Source of the DNA: Treponema sp.
Lineage (GTDB): Bacteria > Spirochaetota > Spirochaetia > Treponematales > Treponemataceae
DNA length: 5,805 bases
NCBI GenBank assembly: GCA_016293005.1
Contig: JAEDFA010000071.1
Coordinates: 1-5,805, forward strand
Direction: 5' to 3'
Shown: positions 4,849 to 5,805 of the stretch, piece after piece
Numbering within the stretch: the stretch's first letter is position 1
Layout: the number at the start of each line of letters is the position of its first letter
The notes under the pieces: model-generated
The model's database searches: none
Told to the model about the DNA's origin: nothing
The model's input: the letters and a program-made list of their open reading frames with translations, nothing else
Position numbers and translations under genes: made by a program

Positions 4849-5805
4849 ATGAAAAAAGTCTTTAGTGTGGTTTTAAGCCTGTTTACATTGCTTGGAGTCT
4901 TAATGACTTCTTGTTCGGCTGATTCTGAGTCAGGGGGGGGGAGTGCACCAAGTCAGCCAGAGGCATTGGTTCTTAGCCTTTGTGATTCTCAGGGAAATGC
5001 AAAAACAAGCCTTGATCTTACTTATAACAAAACTGACGGTACTGGAAATAGTTTTTATGTAAAGGCTAATTATGAAGATTTATCGGTTTATAAAATTACA
5101 GGTGTTTCTCTTGTTCGTATTGTTGACGATGATGACATTGATATTACATCAAAAGTAACTATAGAAGAAAAAACAAGAATTCCTGGATATAAAATTGATT
5201 TTGCATCTGCCGTTTCTGCTGCAGGTTCTTATAAAATTATTGTTTATGCACAAAAAGGTTCAGAAAAAGAAGTAAAACTTATATTGAATCTTACTGTTAA
5301 TGCAGGTTCAGTAGCTCCAGATGAAAAACCAACTCCTGTAATTACAAAACGTCCTGAAAATGTTATGTGGCATGAAGGAGAAGATGCAATAGCTCTTACA
5401 GTAGAAGCAACAATTTCAAGTGGAGAAATTGCTTATCAATGGTATAAAGACGGAAACCCAATTCCTGATGCAAATTCATCTACTTATACACCTAATAAAG
5501 ATACTGGAAAGGGTTCTTATTATGTTAAAGTTTCAAATGCCAGCGATTCAACAAAATCTGTAAATTCAAGCATAGTTACTGTTACAATTCTTGCAGCAGG
5601 TGAATTACCACCTCCAAAAATTGAAGTTAATTTGGATGAATCTGTTTCTTACAATAAAGCTTCAGATATCAAGAACCTTTCAATTACAGCAACAGCAACA
5701 GAAGGTGCTGATATCTATTATCTGTGGTACAAAGACGGTACTGCTGCAACTGGTGCTCCTTCAAAAGATAAGTCTACTTATGCTCCAACTGCATTCGGTT
5801 CTTAC
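4849..5805 (+). CDS. Putative phase-variable surface lipoprotein with Ig-like modules (3' end outside window)
   Basis: The first 319 codons run open to the window end. Residues 1-21 are a lipoprotein signal peptide: MKK, a hydrophobic core, then LMTSC. Cys22 would be lipidated; Met at -3 departs from the classic lipobox but fits the loose spirochaete version. A Ser/Gly-rich linker (23-39) follows, encoded partly by nine G in a row. Residues about 40-155 form a beta-rich domain with an acidic patch VDDDDID (92-98). Two Ig-like modules come next, about 161-246 and 254 onward. They share YxWYKDG, STYxP and GSY (followed by YVKVSN in the first), the core-Trp and G-x-Y pattern of Ig folds. An exported, cell-surface or periplasmic protein, perhaps a binding protein or adhesin, is inferred; no enzyme motif is visible. 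Single-G slippage in the tract would end translation early. The total length and C-terminus are unknown. Confidence 0.85.
   Translation, partial: MKKVFSVVLSLFTLLGVLMTSCSADSESGGGSAPSQPEALVLSLCDSQGNAKTSLDLTYNKTDGTGNSFYVKANYEDLSVYKITGVSLVRIVDDDDIDITSKVTIEEKTRIPGYKIDFASAVSAAGSYKIIVYAQKGSEKEVKLILNLTVNAGSVAPDEKPTPVITKRPENVMWHEGEDAIALTVEATISSGEIAYQWYKDGNPIPDANSSTYTPNKDTGKGSYYVKVSNASDSTKSVNSSIVTVTILAAGELPPPKIEVNLDESVSYNKASDIKNLSITATATEGADIYYLWYKDGTAATGAPSKDKSTYAPTAFGSY
4933..4941 (+). repeat. Poly-G tract (nine G) in the lipoprotein coding sequence
   Basis: An unbroken run of nine G encodes Gly29-Gly31 in an otherwise AT-rich gene. One fewer G shifts translation to a TAA at 5060-5062 (70 codons); one more shifts it to a TAG at 4974-4976 (42 codons). 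Homopolymeric G tracts of this length are known slipped-strand contingency sites, including in Treponema pallidum. The run could also be mis-sized by sequencing. Confidence 0.7.

Overview
The window looks like chromosomal DNA from a low-GC bacterium, most likely a spirochaete close to host-associated Treponema. The basis is an AT-rich sequence with very frequent TTT/AAA codons, a DUF2400 (TIGR02757) gene, a B12-binding-type radical SAM protein with a DUF4080-like tail, and a lipoprotein with a loose spirochaete-style lipobox and a poly-G tract. The genus is inferred from memory of gene content and was not tested by a search.

Layout: (1) 23-208 is a short remnant of a P-loop helicase-like gene whose Walker A motif is scrambled. 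(2) 258-3608 is a tight three-gene plus-strand operon: a DUF2400 protein, a B12-binding-type radical SAM protein overlapping it by a few bases, and a membrane-anchored YdcF/SanA/ElyC-type DUF218 protein 16 bp downstream. A promoter with TAGACA and TATACT lies directly before the first ATG, leaving almost no leader. (3) 3621-4511, minus strand, is metF (methylenetetrahydrofolate reductase), ending 12 bp from the operon in a convergent arrangement. (4) 4512-4848 is a divergent non-coding region. It holds a cluster of hairpin repeats, an apparently leaderless metF promoter whose -35 box lies inside a 12-bp terminal inverted repeat, an A/T-rich stretch, and a near-consensus promoter for the last gene. 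(5) 4849-5805 and beyond, plus strand, is a lipoprotein with at least two tandem Ig-like modules, cut by the window end.

The most notable signal is an uninterrupted run of nine G (4933-4941) just after the lipoprotein's lipidated cysteine. Gain or loss of one G would stop translation after 42 or 70 codons, so this looks like an ON/OFF phase-variation switch for a surface protein. Next come the repeat cluster that appears to supply metF's -35 box, and the two SD-less genes whose promoters predict transcription starts at the start codon. No RNA genes, CRISPR arrays, transposase genes or riboswitches were recognised.
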